Shown: positions 17,106 through 25,179 of the stretch, in pieces
Position numbering within the stretch: position 1 is the stretch's first letter
Layout of the letters: every line of letters begins with the position of its first letter
Source: Gilvimarinus sp. 2_MG-2023
GTDB taxonomy: Bacteria; Pseudomonadota; Gammaproteobacteria; Pseudomonadales; Cellvibrionaceae
Assembly: GCF_030547685.1 (NCBI RefSeq)
Contig: NZ_JAUOQM010000049.1
Location: 1-64,000, forward strand
DNA length: 64,000 nt
Direction of reading: 5' to 3'
Position numbers and translations under genes: made by a program
The notes under the pieces: generated by a model
The model's database searches: none
What the model saw: only the letters and a program-made list of their open reading frames with translations
Told to the model about the DNA's origin: nothing

Positions 17106-19501
17106 GAATGAACCTCGCTTAACAGCGCCATAATCTCCGCACTAACCTTATCCAAATCCGCATCAATCTCCTCAAGCGGTCTCGGCGGCTGGTAGACATA
17201 AAAATGCCGGTTAAACGGAATTTCGTAACCGACAATGCCGATCTCGCCGTCTTTATCATCGCGTTTGTCGGCATTGATCCAGGCATCGGGTACGTGGGGT
17301 TGTACCTCGCGGGTAAAGTAGCTTTCGATTAAGTCGCAGGTTGCCACCGATGGATCGAGCGGTACGTTTTCGTTATCGCGCAGGTCGCCGTCGGGCTGAA
17401 ACTCTACGACCTTGCCTTGGTATTCAAATAGGCCGTACAGGGGCGAGGCAGGTGTTTTATGCACTTTTTTAATGACCGGTTCGGCGTCTGGGTTTTTCCA
17501 GGTAATGGCGTCCAGCAGTTGTTTTTTCTCTTTGGTGTCCAGCTTTACATCTGCCTGTTTGAGGGCGGTTTTTAGGCTGTTATCAAAGGTATTAAAGTCG
17601 TCGCTTTGCGCCGTGCCGATAATACTTTGCAGGGCTTGGGCTTTTTGCAGCAGTTGCTGTTGCACCAGCCAAAGTTTGCGGCCCAGTAGCTCTTTAATTT
17701 GCTTTTCTTTTAGCTCGGGGAATTCGGCTTTAACCAGGGCGCGAACTTCTACTTCTACGCCGGACAAATCGCCGTACTTATCCTCATCAGAGCCGTCACC
17801 CGTCCACTCGTTAGCAAAACGCTGGTAAACGGCCTGCATAGCGGCGTTGTAGGGTTTGGGCGCGAAACGTAGAGATTCTATTGCCTCGTCCGTAAAGCAC
17901 GCCGACAGGCGCAAGGGCCGCTCGATGGTAAGGCGGCGGTAGCCGAACTGGTGGCTGAGGAAGATTTTGCTGGCAAAGGTTTTGGGAACCTCGGCCTTGG
18001 GGTTCGCCGCTTGGCGGCCACGGTTGGATTTTTGCTCGGCGGGTTTATCTAGCGCGATAGGCTCGACGGCCTCAAAATCACCAAAGCACTGGGTAATGGT
18101 TTTAATATCGTCGTCGGTTAGGTAGTTACGCTTGGAGCCTAACGATTTGCGCATTTTACTGCTAAGGTCGGCGGCGTTAATCAGCTGTACCTTACCTTTG
18201 CGTTCGGCGGTTTTTTTATTGCTGAGCACCCACACATAGGTGGCAATGCCGGTGTTGTAGAACATATCGTTGGGCAGGGCGACAATGGCCTCTAACAAGT
18301 CCGCCTCGAGGATATAGCGGCGGATTTCGCTCTCACCACTGCCCGCGCCGCCGGTAAACAGCGGTGAGCCATTGAGAATAATACCGATACGGCCACCATT
18401 GGTCGCTCCCGGCGTCCTGCCTCCCGCGACATTAGTGCGTCCATGCGCGTCACGCCTAGCGTCGCGAAGTTTGCTCAGCAGGTGCAGCAAAAACAGCAGT
18501 GAGCCGTCGGATACCCTCGGCAGGCCGGGGCCAAAGCGGCCGTCGAAGCCTTTTAGAGTGTGCTCGTCTTTAATGTCGCCTTCAATCTTTTTCCAGTCCA
18601 CGCCAAAGGGAGGGTTAGAGAGCATATAGTCAAACTGCTCGCTGGGCAGCTGGTCGTTCGACAGGGTGTTGCCGAGCTTAACGCGGCTAACATCCTGCCC
18701 CTTGATGAGCATATCGGCTTTACAGATGGCGTAGGACTCGGGGTTAAGCTCTTGCCCAAAGGCGCGCATCACGGCCTGGGGGTTGAGCTCGGTGACGTAA
18801 TCCATACCCGAGGATAAGAAGCCCCCCGTACCCGCTGTAGGGTCGTAAATGGTGCGAATAATGCCGGGCTTGGTGAGGGCGTCGTCGTCTTCCATAAACA
18901 CCAGCGAAGTGGTTAAGCGCACGATGTCACGCGGGGTAAAGTGTTCACCGGCGGTGTCGTTGGAGCTTTCCGCAAAGCGGCGAATCAGCTCTTCAAACAC
19001 CAGGCCCATTTCGTGGTTGGCGATTTTTTGCGGGCTTAGGTCGGTAGTGGCAAACTTTTTAACCACTTTGTACAGCAGGTTGGCCTCGTCCAGCAGGCCG
19101 ACGAACTCGCTGAATTTAAAGTGCTCGAAAATCTCGCGGGCATCGCTTGAGAGCGACTGCACGTAGGTTTCCAGGTTGGCCTTAATATCGCTTTGGCCCA
19201 TTTTGCCCAAGTCCATGGGCGAGGTGTTATAAAAGGCGAGGTTTTCGCTTTGGCTAGCCGGGTGGAAGGTGGCGCGCAGCAGGAACTTCTCTTGCGCCTC
19301 CTCGGGCAAGTTCATGGGTTTAATGCGCTCGGCCTCGGCCAGTACCGCCTCTTTGCTAGGCTCTAGCACACACTCTAGTCGACGCAGCAAAGTAAAAGGC
19401 AAGATGACCCGCCCGTACTGGGACTGCCTAAAATCGCCACGCAGCAGGTCGGCAACAGACCAGATAAAGGCGGCGGTGGCAGAGAAATTTGTATCGTTCA
19501 T
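17102..19501 (-). CDS. hsdM: Type I restriction enzyme, methylase subunit HsdM
   Basis: HsdM is the N6-adenine methyltransferase of the complex. It has the N-terminal helical HsdM domain (1-150), then [15 protein letters not shown] motif [10 protein letters not shown] (220-228) and catalytic NPPF (296-299). At 799 aa it is longer than classical ~500-aa HsdM, with a C-terminal helical extension. Around residues 355-370, between the HLLSKLR helix and [14 protein letters not shown], lies [20 protein letters not shown]. This is encoded by a palindromic repeat shared with 23373-23396 and looks like an in-frame insertion. It is first gene of hsdM-hsdS-HEPN, with 4-base overlap to hsdS. Confidence 0.95.
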   Translation of the reverse strand: MNDTNFSATAAFIWSVADLLRGDFRQSQYGRVILPFTLLRRLECVLEPSKEAVLAEAERIKPMNLPEEAQEKFLLRATFHPASQSENLAFYNTSPMDLGKMGQSDIKANLETYVQSLSSDAREIFEHFKFSEFVGLLDEANLLYKVVKKFATTDLSPQKIANHEMGLVFEELIRRFAESSNDTAGEHFTPRDIVRLTTSLVFMEDDDALTKPGIIRTIYDPTAGTGGFLSSGMDYVTELNPQAVMRAFGQELNPESYAICKADMLIKGQDVSRVKLGNTLSNDQLPSEQFDYMLSNPPFGVDWKKIEGDIKDEHTLKGFDGRFGPGLPRVSDGSLLFLLHLLSKLRDARRDAHGRTNVAGGRTPGATNGGRIGIILNGSPLFTGGAGSGESEIRRYILEADLLEAIVALPNDMFYNTGIATYVWVLSNKKTAERKGKVQLINAADLSSKMRKSLGSKRNYLTDDDIKTITQCFGDFEAVEPIALDKPAEQKSNRGRQAANPKAEVPKTFASKIFLSHQFGYRRLTIERPLRLSACFTDEAIESLRFAPKPYNAAMQAVYQRFANEWTGDGSDEDKYGDLSGVEVEVRALVKAEFPELKEKQIKELLGRKLWLVQQQLLQKAQALQSIIGTAQSDDFNTFDNSLKTALKQADVKLDTKEKKQLLDAITWKNPDAEPVIKKVHKTPASPLYGLFEYQGKVVEFQPDGDLRDNENVPLDPSVATCDLIESYFTREVQPHVPDAWINADKRDDKDGEIGIVGYEIPFNRHFYVYQPPRPLEEIDADLDKVSAEIMALLSEVHS
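18409..18450 (-). repeat. GGA-hairpin repeat element inside the hsdM reading frame
   Basis: On the minus strand, 18446-18423 is identical over 24 bases to 23373-23396 in the intergenic hairpin array near attR (core GCATGGACGCACTAATGTCG and on). Similarity continues with a GCAGGA-type hairpin. It adds about 14-20 residues (HGRTNVAGG...) to HsdM just before a conserved [12 protein letters not shown] strand, without breaking the frame. Confidence 0.8.
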
Positions 19502-20071
19502 TTTTTATCCAAGCATGACCGCCCTACCCTGTGCAGGCAGGCGCGGGGAACTGTGTATTGCTTGAGTAAGGGCCGAGCGGGGGTTTTGACGGGTAATGGC
19601 ATCCATACCCAAACGCGGCCCGCTTCCGTTACTCAACCATGGTTGTTTTTGTACTGCGCCCAGGGCGCTGTGTTTAGCCGTATGGCACATAATATACCAG
19701 TTATGGCCAGTGACGTCTGGTTAAGGCCTGTGAAGTACAGGGAGTGCGAGATTGAGGCTGCAAAATGTCCAAATATGTCTGGTTTTGTTTGGTTTTGGGT
19801 GTTCGGGAAAAGTTTCGGATATGTCCGAATTTATCCTGTTTTTGGCCTGCTTGAAATGTTCGGTTTTGTTCGGATTCTTGGGTTTGAAGGCCTAAGTGAT
19901 ACTGGCCGGCGGGTAAGTTTTGCCAAGAAGGAAGTGATCTCAAAAGGGTTATGTAAGGATAGTTTGGACACCTGCATATGCTTTTGCCCAAGGTTTACCC
20001 AATAACGATAAGCACCCGAAGCGCTTGTGACAAGCGCCGACTGGCTAAGGTTTGACTAAGGGTAAAACTCT
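19502..20071. other. Gene-free stretch upstream of hsdM with repeated TGTCC/TTCGG words
   Basis: No credible gene is seen. The part at 19755-19900 repeats related words (ATGTCCAAATATGTCTGG, ATGTTCGGTTTTGTTCGG) and has a near-palindrome TTCGGATATGTCCGAA at 19814-19829. This could be the operator/promoter of the hsdM operon, 250-350 bp upstream of its start. Evidence is pattern only. Confidence 0.4.
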
Positions 20072-20458
20072 TTATTCGTCACACTGCCAAATACTACAGC
20101 GACGTACCGCTTGGTCAATTTCCGAGTATTCCCGTTGTAACCAAGCTTCAACTTGGGGGTTTGTATGCAGCCAACGGTTCAGCTCTTCAACCTCCACGGT
20201 ACTCCAGTCCGACTCACCTCTCTGGATCATACCGAGGGTTAAGCCAGAGTCATACATAGGCGCCTGAGGTGGCTCCTCTCTGTTGCTGGTATCAAAGTAT
20301 GCAATACGAATATACGGCAGTAGATCATCCGGCTTTGTAACTTCTAAGCGCAACGTCAGTGTCAAAGCATGCTTTTGCGTGTCCGAGCCGCTTTCCAGCA
20401 CTTCAATGAAGTTGCTGCCAGCGATGCAAAAATGACGACCAGTGCTAAGTTGTGGCAT
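20072..20458 (-). CDS. Hypothetical protein paired with Sir2, 128 aa
   Basis: No family recognised. The N-terminal half looks like a small beta-sheet domain (NFIEVLESGSDTQKHALTLTLRLEV), followed by an acidic, tryptophan-containing helix (VEVEELNRWLHTNPQVEAWLQREYSEI). No signal peptide or membrane segment. ATG 20458 lies inside the end of the sir2 gene (14-base overlap), so it is translated with it. A conserved small partner would be a substrate, inhibitor or immunity-type protein for the Sir2 enzyme; this is inference from position. Confidence 0.7.
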   Translation of the reverse strand: MPQLSTGRHFCIAGSNFIEVLESGSDTQKHALTLTLRLEVTKPDDLLPYIRIAYFDTSNREEPPQAPMYDSGLTLGMIQRGESDWSTVEVEELNRWLHTNPQVEAWLQREYSEIDQAVRRCSIWQCDE

Positions 20459-21308
20459 AACTTACTTTTTCCTTTAAGGCGTTTACCGCTCTTTCAAGGG
20501 CGAGCAACCCCTGGAGCGCCCCCATTGGCAAACCAATATGTGGCGGCTCAATGCGGTGATCCTTCGGGTTGATACGGACGATAGGCACCTCCAGTGAAGA
20601 TGCATAGCGCCTTACGCTGGGTATGGTTACCCCTGCGCCAATCTCAATAACGACTGGATTACTTACTTTCGCTGACCAGCGCTCAAACAATTCGTACTTA
20701 TCCTCTGCACGGTCGTGTATTGCGCCCCAATCATTAAACATCAGCACATTGGGACGGGAGAGCTCGTCACACTTGGGGCAATCCGGTGGCTGCTTCGGGT
20801 CAATAACATCAGGCATAGGCCACAAGTGATTACCGCAAGGTTCTGAGCACTGCAAAAAGGCCAAAGAACCGTGACATTCGTTTACACGTGAATCTGCAAA
20901 CCCTGCCTTTTGAAAGTGTCCGTCAACATTGCTGGTGTAAATAAATCCACCACTTGGTTTTTCATCACACCAACGCTTGAGAATATCAAAGCCGGCATGA
21001 GGCTTGGTGGTGCGATACAGTTGAATACGATGAGCGTAAAACTCCCACGCAAGCTCTGGATATTCGAGAAAGGCCGAGGGGTTGGCGATCTCCTCAAAGC
21101 GCACACCCTGGGCGGCGAGTCTCGGGTAAGCCTTCCAGAAGCCGCTATTGCCTCGAAAGTCCGGTAGACCTGAGTCCACCCCCATGCCGGCACCTGCGCA
21201 GATGACTAGACTGTCGGCGTTGCGGATTAGCTCGGCAGCTTTGTAGAGAGACTCAGACAAGGTGAAGGCTCCTGATTCAAAAGGCTGATTTAAACATAGA
21301 AACTCCAT
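20445..21308 (-). CDS. Sir2-family NAD-dependent protein (zinc-type)
   Basis: Sir2 enzymes consume NAD to deacylate proteins; some defence Sir2 proteins instead destroy NAD. The Rossmann NAD site shows CAGAGMGVDSGLPDFRG (37-53). TSNVDGHF (125-132) and catalytic H146 in ECHGS follow. Four cysteines, C154, C158, C177 and C180, make a zinc site, which is typical of deacylases and usually absent from defence NADases. A late NPVVIEIGAGVTIPSVRR strand replaces the common GTSL motif. The 287-aa length is normal. It is followed by a small overlapping partner gene and is divergent from an unknown 440-aa gene. Its location in a defence island raises the chance of an immune role. Confidence 0.88.
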   Translation of the reverse strand: MEFLCLNQPFESGAFTLSESLYKAAELIRNADSLVICAGAGMGVDSGLPDFRGNSGFWKAYPRLAAQGVRFEEIANPSAFLEYPELAWEFYAHRIQLYRTTKPHAGFDILKRWCDEKPSGGFIYTSNVDGHFQKAGFADSRVNECHGSLAFLQCSEPCGNHLWPMPDVIDPKQPPDCPKCDELSRPNVLMFNDWGAIHDRAEDKYELFERWSAKVSNPVVIEIGAGVTIPSVRRYASSLEVPIVRINPKDHRIEPPHIGLPMGALQGLLALERAVNALKEKVSYATT

Positions 21309-21398
21309 AACCGTGTAAATGTTACGATTTGTTGCCTTTTAAGGCTATTGGTGCAACTGTAGCAAGCCTTTAACCTCTAGATTCGAGCCGACTAAGAA

Positions 21399-22721
21399 AT
21401 GAGCAGCAAGCTAACCGCCGCTGAGGTGCTAAGCCGATATGAAGACGACGCATCTAAGAGAAAACGAGTTTTTCCAAAAGGTGATTTCGCATCCATATTC
21501 CTACCTTCGCCCGCTAAAGTGGGAAACCTTTTGGGCTTTGAACTCTCAGGAAGAAGTCAACTCAAACTCCTGGAGAGAAAAACCAAGATTCCTATCCTGA
21601 TGAGCAAATCATCCCTCTATGCCGTTTTTTCCAAGGGTGCTTCAAAGAACAGCACCAACATTTTGGATTCGTGGTTAATTAACATTGGTACCCAGCTGAA
21701 CCTAAAAGTCGACGAGAAATCGTTTGAAAGGTATGTCGATGCTGGTATAACTAAATCAAATGCAGCATTTTGGTTGCCTCTTATCGATGGCTTTTCCTCT
21801 GGTCCCGAAAAGGCCGACAAGCTCGGGCCCAACATATTCGATGTTCTTAGTGCGTTTATTCGACAGAGGTCCGAACTTGATACTCAGCTAATGGGCACCG
21901 CCCGCGAAGCACTTCGCAACCGGTCACTTTCTGCTGATGATGGGGCGAACCACATGCGACTTTGCAAACCATACTGGTCGACATCCCCAATAATTACGGA
22001 AGACGACATCGAGCTTTTAGCCCAGCAGATAGAGTTACGTGACAGTGAAAAATTGGCCAACGAAGCCAACACACTGGATGCTTTGCATGTTGCCCTTAAA
22101 TTACATTTGGATTTCTATCTTCAAGCAGTAGCATCATTTGAGCTTGGATACAGGTTTGTAGCCGTAGAGAATGCTCGCGAAGCAAGCGACCCTGGGTTTA
22201 TTAGCAGGATCTTAACTGAATACCTTGACCAAGATTCCGAGCGTCAAACCATTTTTTCCGCTTTTTTAAGCTGTCTCAAGGCTGAACTATCAACACTCGG
22301 ACTAGCTCCAGAGTGGAGCACCCTTATTGCTTGCTGCCCCATCACTTATAAGGATGACGAGGCCCCGAGCGATAGCGACATCAAAGTACAGCAGAGTAAG
22401 CGATTCAGCGATTGGCACCGCCAAGGCCCAGATAAACAGCCAAGTTTAGAGACTTTCAGAGAATTCCTAGACAACCTGTTTGAGAAAGCGCAATTCGGAG
22501 GAGCCCCCGATAAGCAGGTTCTATATTTGATAGGCGCCTTCTGTCGCGGACTTGATGCTTTAATAGCAAAGGATCTAATTGGTATTTATAGCCAAACAGC
22601 CAAAGAAGAAAAACAGCTCTGGACACATATATCCAAAATTTTGAGCCTATACCCCCGAGTTTACAGCCACCTATATCGAAAGAATATACGGGCGGCCGAA
22701 CGCCGCCCAAGCGGGATCTAG
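21399..22721 (+). CDS. Hypothetical island protein, 440 aa
   Basis: No family recognised. The protein is soluble and largely helical, with no signal peptide and no obvious nuclease, ATPase or transferase motif. The first ~110 residues look mixed alpha/beta (SIFLPSPAKVGNLLGFELSGRSQLKLLERK); the rest is helical (DALHVALKLHLDFYLQAVASFELGYRF). It is divergent from sir2, with starts 90 bp apart, sharing a promoter region. The stop overlaps the convergent 45-aa gene by 3 bases. A role together with Sir2 is possible but unproven. Confidence 0.7.
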   Translation: MSSKLTAAEVLSRYEDDASKRKRVFPKGDFASIFLPSPAKVGNLLGFELSGRSQLKLLERKTKIPILMSKSSLYAVFSKGASKNSTNILDSWLINIGTQLNLKVDEKSFERYVDAGITKSNAAFWLPLIDGFSSGPEKADKLGPNIFDVLSAFIRQRSELDTQLMGTAREALRNRSLSADDGANHMRLCKPYWSTSPIITEDDIELLAQQIELRDSEKLANEANTLDALHVALKLHLDFYLQAVASFELGYRFVAVENAREASDPGFISRILTEYLDQDSERQTIFSAFLSCLKAELSTLGLAPEWSTLIACCPITYKDDEAPSDSDIKVQQSKRFSDWHRQGPDKQPSLETFREFLDNLFEKAQFGGAPDKQVLYLIGAFCRGLDALIAKDLIGIYSQTAKEEKQLWTHISKILSLYPRVYSHLYRKNIRAAERRPSGI

Positions 22722-22855
22722 GAGCCAGCATTCCTATTAGCCGCTCGCACTGCACGGTCGGCGAAGCCACTGTTGGTTGACTTAGTTCCACCCTTAGCTA
22801 CGCTTTTTGCAATTCTTACGGCTGCGTCAGAGGTCATTGGTTTGTTCTTACTCAT
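22718..22855 (-). CDS. 45-aa basic protein of the short KNKPMTSDAA-type family
   Basis: The small reading frame starts at ATG 22855 with AGGAG about 8 bases upstream, a strong start. It reads MSKNKPMTSDAAVRIAKSVA and continues with G/T/S-rich and FADRAVRAANRNAGS segments. Short proteins of this pattern (KNKPMT.DAA.RI....A, then a SFA.RAQRAA-like helix) recur in proteobacteria and plasmids, sometimes described as seed-maturation-like. It overlaps the end of the convergent 440-aa gene. Function unknown; I recognise the pattern but cannot check it here. Confidence 0.7.
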   Translation of the reverse strand: MSKNKPMTSDAAVRIAKSVAKGGTKSTNSGFADRAVRAANRNAGS

Positions 22856-22989
22856 ATCTGTATCTCCTAATTAATTAGCATGCCATAGGCCTCCCCTACG
22901 GCATGCTTAGAATCTTGCCTTTTCGGCCCAAAAATAGCTTTCCGGAAACTTTCCAAATTTTTAGTGCAGAGAGCTCAACATCAAATACC

Positions 22990-23010
22990 TGGGGGTATAT
23001 TTGGGGGTAT
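22990..23010. promoter_or_regulatory. Right-end TGGGGGTAT pair: candidate integrase arm sites
   Basis: TGGGGGTAT occurs at 22990-22998 and 23002-23010, 12 bases apart. The same core clusters between attL and int (671-742). Presence inside both ends of the island suggests integrase arm binding; this is inferred. Confidence 0.5.
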
Positions 23011-23084
23011 TTAGTAAAGTTGAATACTATTTATATATATTTTTCTTATAGTTACATCAACTATTCAATTTACCCCGCCAAAAC

Positions 23085-23108
23085 AAGGTCACCCAACTGG
23101 GTGGCCTT
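23085..23108 (+). terminator. Terminator hairpin, duplicate A of the former ssrA terminator
   Basis: AAGGTCACCC pairs with GGGTGGCCTT around AACT, followed by TTTTTGTTT. The same hairpin and the ~45 bases after it recur at 23304-23327. Confidence 0.75.
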
Positions 23109-23153
23109 TTTTGTTTGTGGGGCGAGTAAAGAGTGTCCCCCGTAGGGGGTTGA

Positions 23154-23274
23154 CCGCCAGGGATGGCGGAAATGCCGAAAATGCATGGAGCAATTTTCGG
23201 TCACAAAATGGCAGGATAGCCATTTTGCACAGCCGGTCCGGCTGCCCGAAGGGTAACGCACAGGACGTGCGTTA
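23154..23274. repeat. Array of five small hairpins, most with GGA in the loop
   Basis: Consecutive stem-loops are: CCGCCA/TGGCGG (23154-23169, loop GGGA); CCGAAAATGC/GCAATTTTCGG (23175-23200, loop ATGGA); CAAAATGGC/GCCATTTTG (23204-23227, loop AGGATA); AGCCGG/CCGGCT (23231-23243); TAACGCAC/GTGCGTTA (23254-23274, loop AGGAC). The array ends just before attR. GGA in hairpin loops is the CsrA/RsmA recognition feature. No gene is present. Confidence 0.8.
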
Positions 23275-23278
23275 TGAG

Positions 23279-23296
23279 CTCCCCCCGCCTCCACCA
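23279..23296 (+). repeat. attR: right attachment repeat (tmRNA 3' end copy)
   Basis: Identical to 563-580 over 18 bases. Sequence to the right (AACAAACAAGGTCACCC...) is presumably the original chromosome downstream of ssrA. Confidence 0.88.
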
Positions 23297-23303
23297 AACA
23301 AAC

Positions 23304-23327
23304 AAGGTCACCCAACTGGGTGGCCTT
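23304..23327 (+). terminator. Displaced original ssrA terminator (copy B)
   Basis: AAGGTCACCC/GGGTGGCCTT hairpin with loop AACT, then GTTTGT. It begins 8 bases after attR, where the ssrA terminator would lie before the island inserted. Confidence 0.7.
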
Positions 23328-23370
23328 GTTTGTGGGGCAAGTAGAGAGTGTCCCCCGTAGGGTGGTTGAC

Positions 23371-23426
23371 GTGCATGGACGCACTAATGTCGCGGGCGCA
23401 GGAAGCGCAGGAGCGATCACAAAATG
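23371..23426. repeat. Second GGA-loop hairpin cluster
   Basis: GTGC-ATGGAC-GCAC at 23371-23384 and GCGC-AGGAA-GCGC near 23397-23409 continue the hairpin theme. The piece 23373-23396 is the one also found inside hsdM. Confidence 0.65.
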
Positions 23427-23568
23427 CCGGGCAGATAATTGCTCCTGCAATATCTGCATTTCCACCATCCCTAGTGGTCAAGCATTTTGTACCGCGAATG
23501 CGCCCGAAGGGTTGGGGCCAGGGACAAGGTGAATGCCGCGCAGCGGCAGAGAAGGCAGCCTGGGCTTG

Positions 23569-23907
23569 TTATGCCAGCCGCGCGCCATTGGGTAACGCCA
23601 TATCAACGGCTGATAGAACTACAGAACCATCAGGCCTATGCAGCCCAGTGACCAAACACTCCGACATAATGGGGCCAATTTGTTTGGGTGGGAAATTTAC
23701 TACGGCTAACACCTGCTTACCGAGAAGCTCTTCTTTTGTATATAGAGCCGTAACCTGAGCACTAGACTTTTTAACACCGATTTCCTGCCCAAAATCCACC
23801 TTTAATTTGTAGGCAGGCTGACGAGCCTCTGGAAAGTCTTCGACCTCGACAATGGTTCCAACGCGGATATCGACTTTTTGAAAATCACCCCAATCAATAT
23901 ATTCCAT
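23569..23907 (-). CDS. csaA: CsaA-like tRNA-binding domain protein
   Basis: A single-domain 112-aa OB-fold protein of the CsaA/EMAP tRNA-binding type: [22 protein letters not shown], then [38 protein letters not shown] and the end [19 protein letters not shown]. CsaA has been linked to chaperone or secretion help in Bacillus and binds tRNA-like targets. It is full length. It lies just outside the island and its strand opposes the hairpin repeats. The catalogue name is firm; the role in this organism is not. Confidence 0.92.
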   Translation of the reverse strand: MEYIDWGDFQKVDIRVGTIVEVEDFPEARQPAYKLKVDFGQEIGVKKSSAQVTALYTKEELLGKQVLAVVNFPPKQIGPIMSECLVTGLHRPDGSVVLSAVDMALPNGARLA

Positions 23908-24022
23908 AATTTACCTTAAGTATTTCTGTGTATAGCGTTGCGCTAATGAGAACAACAACACTGGCGACTTTTTATCGCGTAACACGAAAAGACGTCATTA
24001 TTACGGAGCCTTATTGAACGCC

Positions 24023-24412
24023 TTACTGATACGAACCCTTCCTTGAAAGCTTTTTAATACAAAATACGAAAGTTAAAAAAACCACACATGCCCCAACTGA
24101 AGTTACCTGTTCAATGGTATTTGGTGGCACTATCAGCATAAAACCCTGGCCCTTTATTAATGATGAAAAGCTTGAAACACAAAATGGCATCATAAATAAT
24201 CTGAACGTTTGCCAATGATCTTTTTGTTGCGCATTCGATACACTAAGCATAAGCGCAATACCAATAATTATGCTTATACCAATAGAATTAAGCCAAATCC
24301 TTAATGAGCCATCAAAATAATAATAAAGTGTTACGCCGTACCAAATCAGATAACACCATAAAACTATTTTCCCATTGGCGATGTTTTTAAAATACCTAAT
24401 TGTGTTGTTCAT
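24023..24412 (-). CDS. Small membrane protein, 129 aa
   Basis: Four hydrophobic segments are visible: about 17-33 (IVLWCYLIWYGVTLYYYF), 40-57, 72-95 and 105-120. The C-terminus is basic (KKLSRKGSYQ), suggesting it stays in the cytoplasm. No enzymatic motif. The gene stands alone, with 110+ bp non-coding on both sides. Function unknown. Confidence 0.65.
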   Translation of the reverse strand: MNNTIRYFKNIANGKIVLWCYLIWYGVTLYYYFDGSLRIWLNSIGISIIIGIALMLSVSNAQQKDHWQTFRLFMMPFCVSSFSSLIKGQGFMLIVPPNTIEQVTSVGACVVFLTFVFCIKKLSRKGSYQ

Positions 24413-24641
24413 AATCTCTCTTGTGCATAGTGCCCCGTAAGGGGAAATTTATGATTGGCTTAAACATTGATAGGATGAGAATAAGCCCCATGCTCATTAA
24501 CCAATAGCTCGGCAAAGGCCTATTATAGCGAGAGACCATTATGCAACAAAGTGGCTATGAGTAAGACGTCATCAAGCACTGCGTTCTAAGCGCCAACAAC
24601 CATCCGCAGTAATTAAACGGGCTAACGCGAACAAAACTCTT

Positions 24642-24845
24642 ATGCCCAACGTTAAACTGGAAAACTACCGCAAGCTAAATTTTCCGCCCACTTCGCCACT
24701 AAAAAGCAGAAACCTGCACACCTTCAACCCCACCACCTTATTGGAAATCCGCTTACTGTTGGGTATGGTCCAACACGAACTTGCCGAACGATTCGCCAAA
24801 GTTTTCCGAAAACCTACGCCGAAACAAAAAACAGTGTCTGTTTAG
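24642..24845 (+). CDS. Doubtful small reading frame, 67 aa
   Basis: The central stretch LLEIRLLLGMVQHELAERFAKVF could be a helix-turn-helix remnant. No good ribosome site precedes the ATG, and the neighbourhood is repeat-rich. It may be a gene fragment or not coding. Confidence 0.25.
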   Translation: MPNVKLENYRKLNFPPTSPLKSRNLHTFNPTTLLEIRLLLGMVQHELAERFAKVFRKPTPKQKTVSV

Positions 24846-25179
24846 GACCGTTGAATATACGTTTAACGCCACAGATGATAAAGCGAGGTTAATAGCGTTA
24901 AATAGGAAAAATCAATTGGGGCTATGACAACTCCATACAGCGCAAACTAACTGCCCCAAACTTCGAATGACTTGACTCCGGCAAACTTAAATAGACTAGA
25001 TGCACAGAGCGACGATTGATCGACTTGCCCCACCAGCTGAAAACTGAACAGAATTTGACCAAAAATCAATAGTCAATAATCGGCCGGCAAGCAATGGTAA
25101 ATCAGGAATATGCGGCAAAAGCGCTTTAAGCCATCATGGGAATTAAGTGAACTGTCCCCGGAATTCGCTTGCACCAGCT
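24846..25179. other. Gene-free stretch upstream of the rhuM 3' end
   Basis: Nothing recognisable beyond AT-rich sequence; no strong hairpin and no coding signal. Confidence 0.5.

Larger units (their letters stand above)
563..23296. mobile_element. Integrative genomic island inserted at the ssrA 3' end
   Basis: The element is bounded by an 18-bp direct repeat (563-580 and 23279-23296) identical to the tmRNA 3' end. A tyrosine integrase gene begins 186 bp inside the left boundary, followed by an AlpA-like excisionase. Repeated TACCCCCA motifs lie inside both ends. Cargo is dominated by defence or conflict genes: Mrr nuclease, GHKL/PRTase-like pair, split type I restriction, zeta toxin and Sir2. 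The length of about 22.7 kb and the tmRNA target are typical of P4-like islands. No conjugation or capsid genes are visible, so movement would need a helper. The boundaries are read directly; mobility is inferred. Confidence 0.9.

Noticed and set aside
23111-23758. Frames of 70-136 aa across the hairpin arrays
   Set aside because: They are palindromic repeat translations; part overlaps csaA on the other strand.
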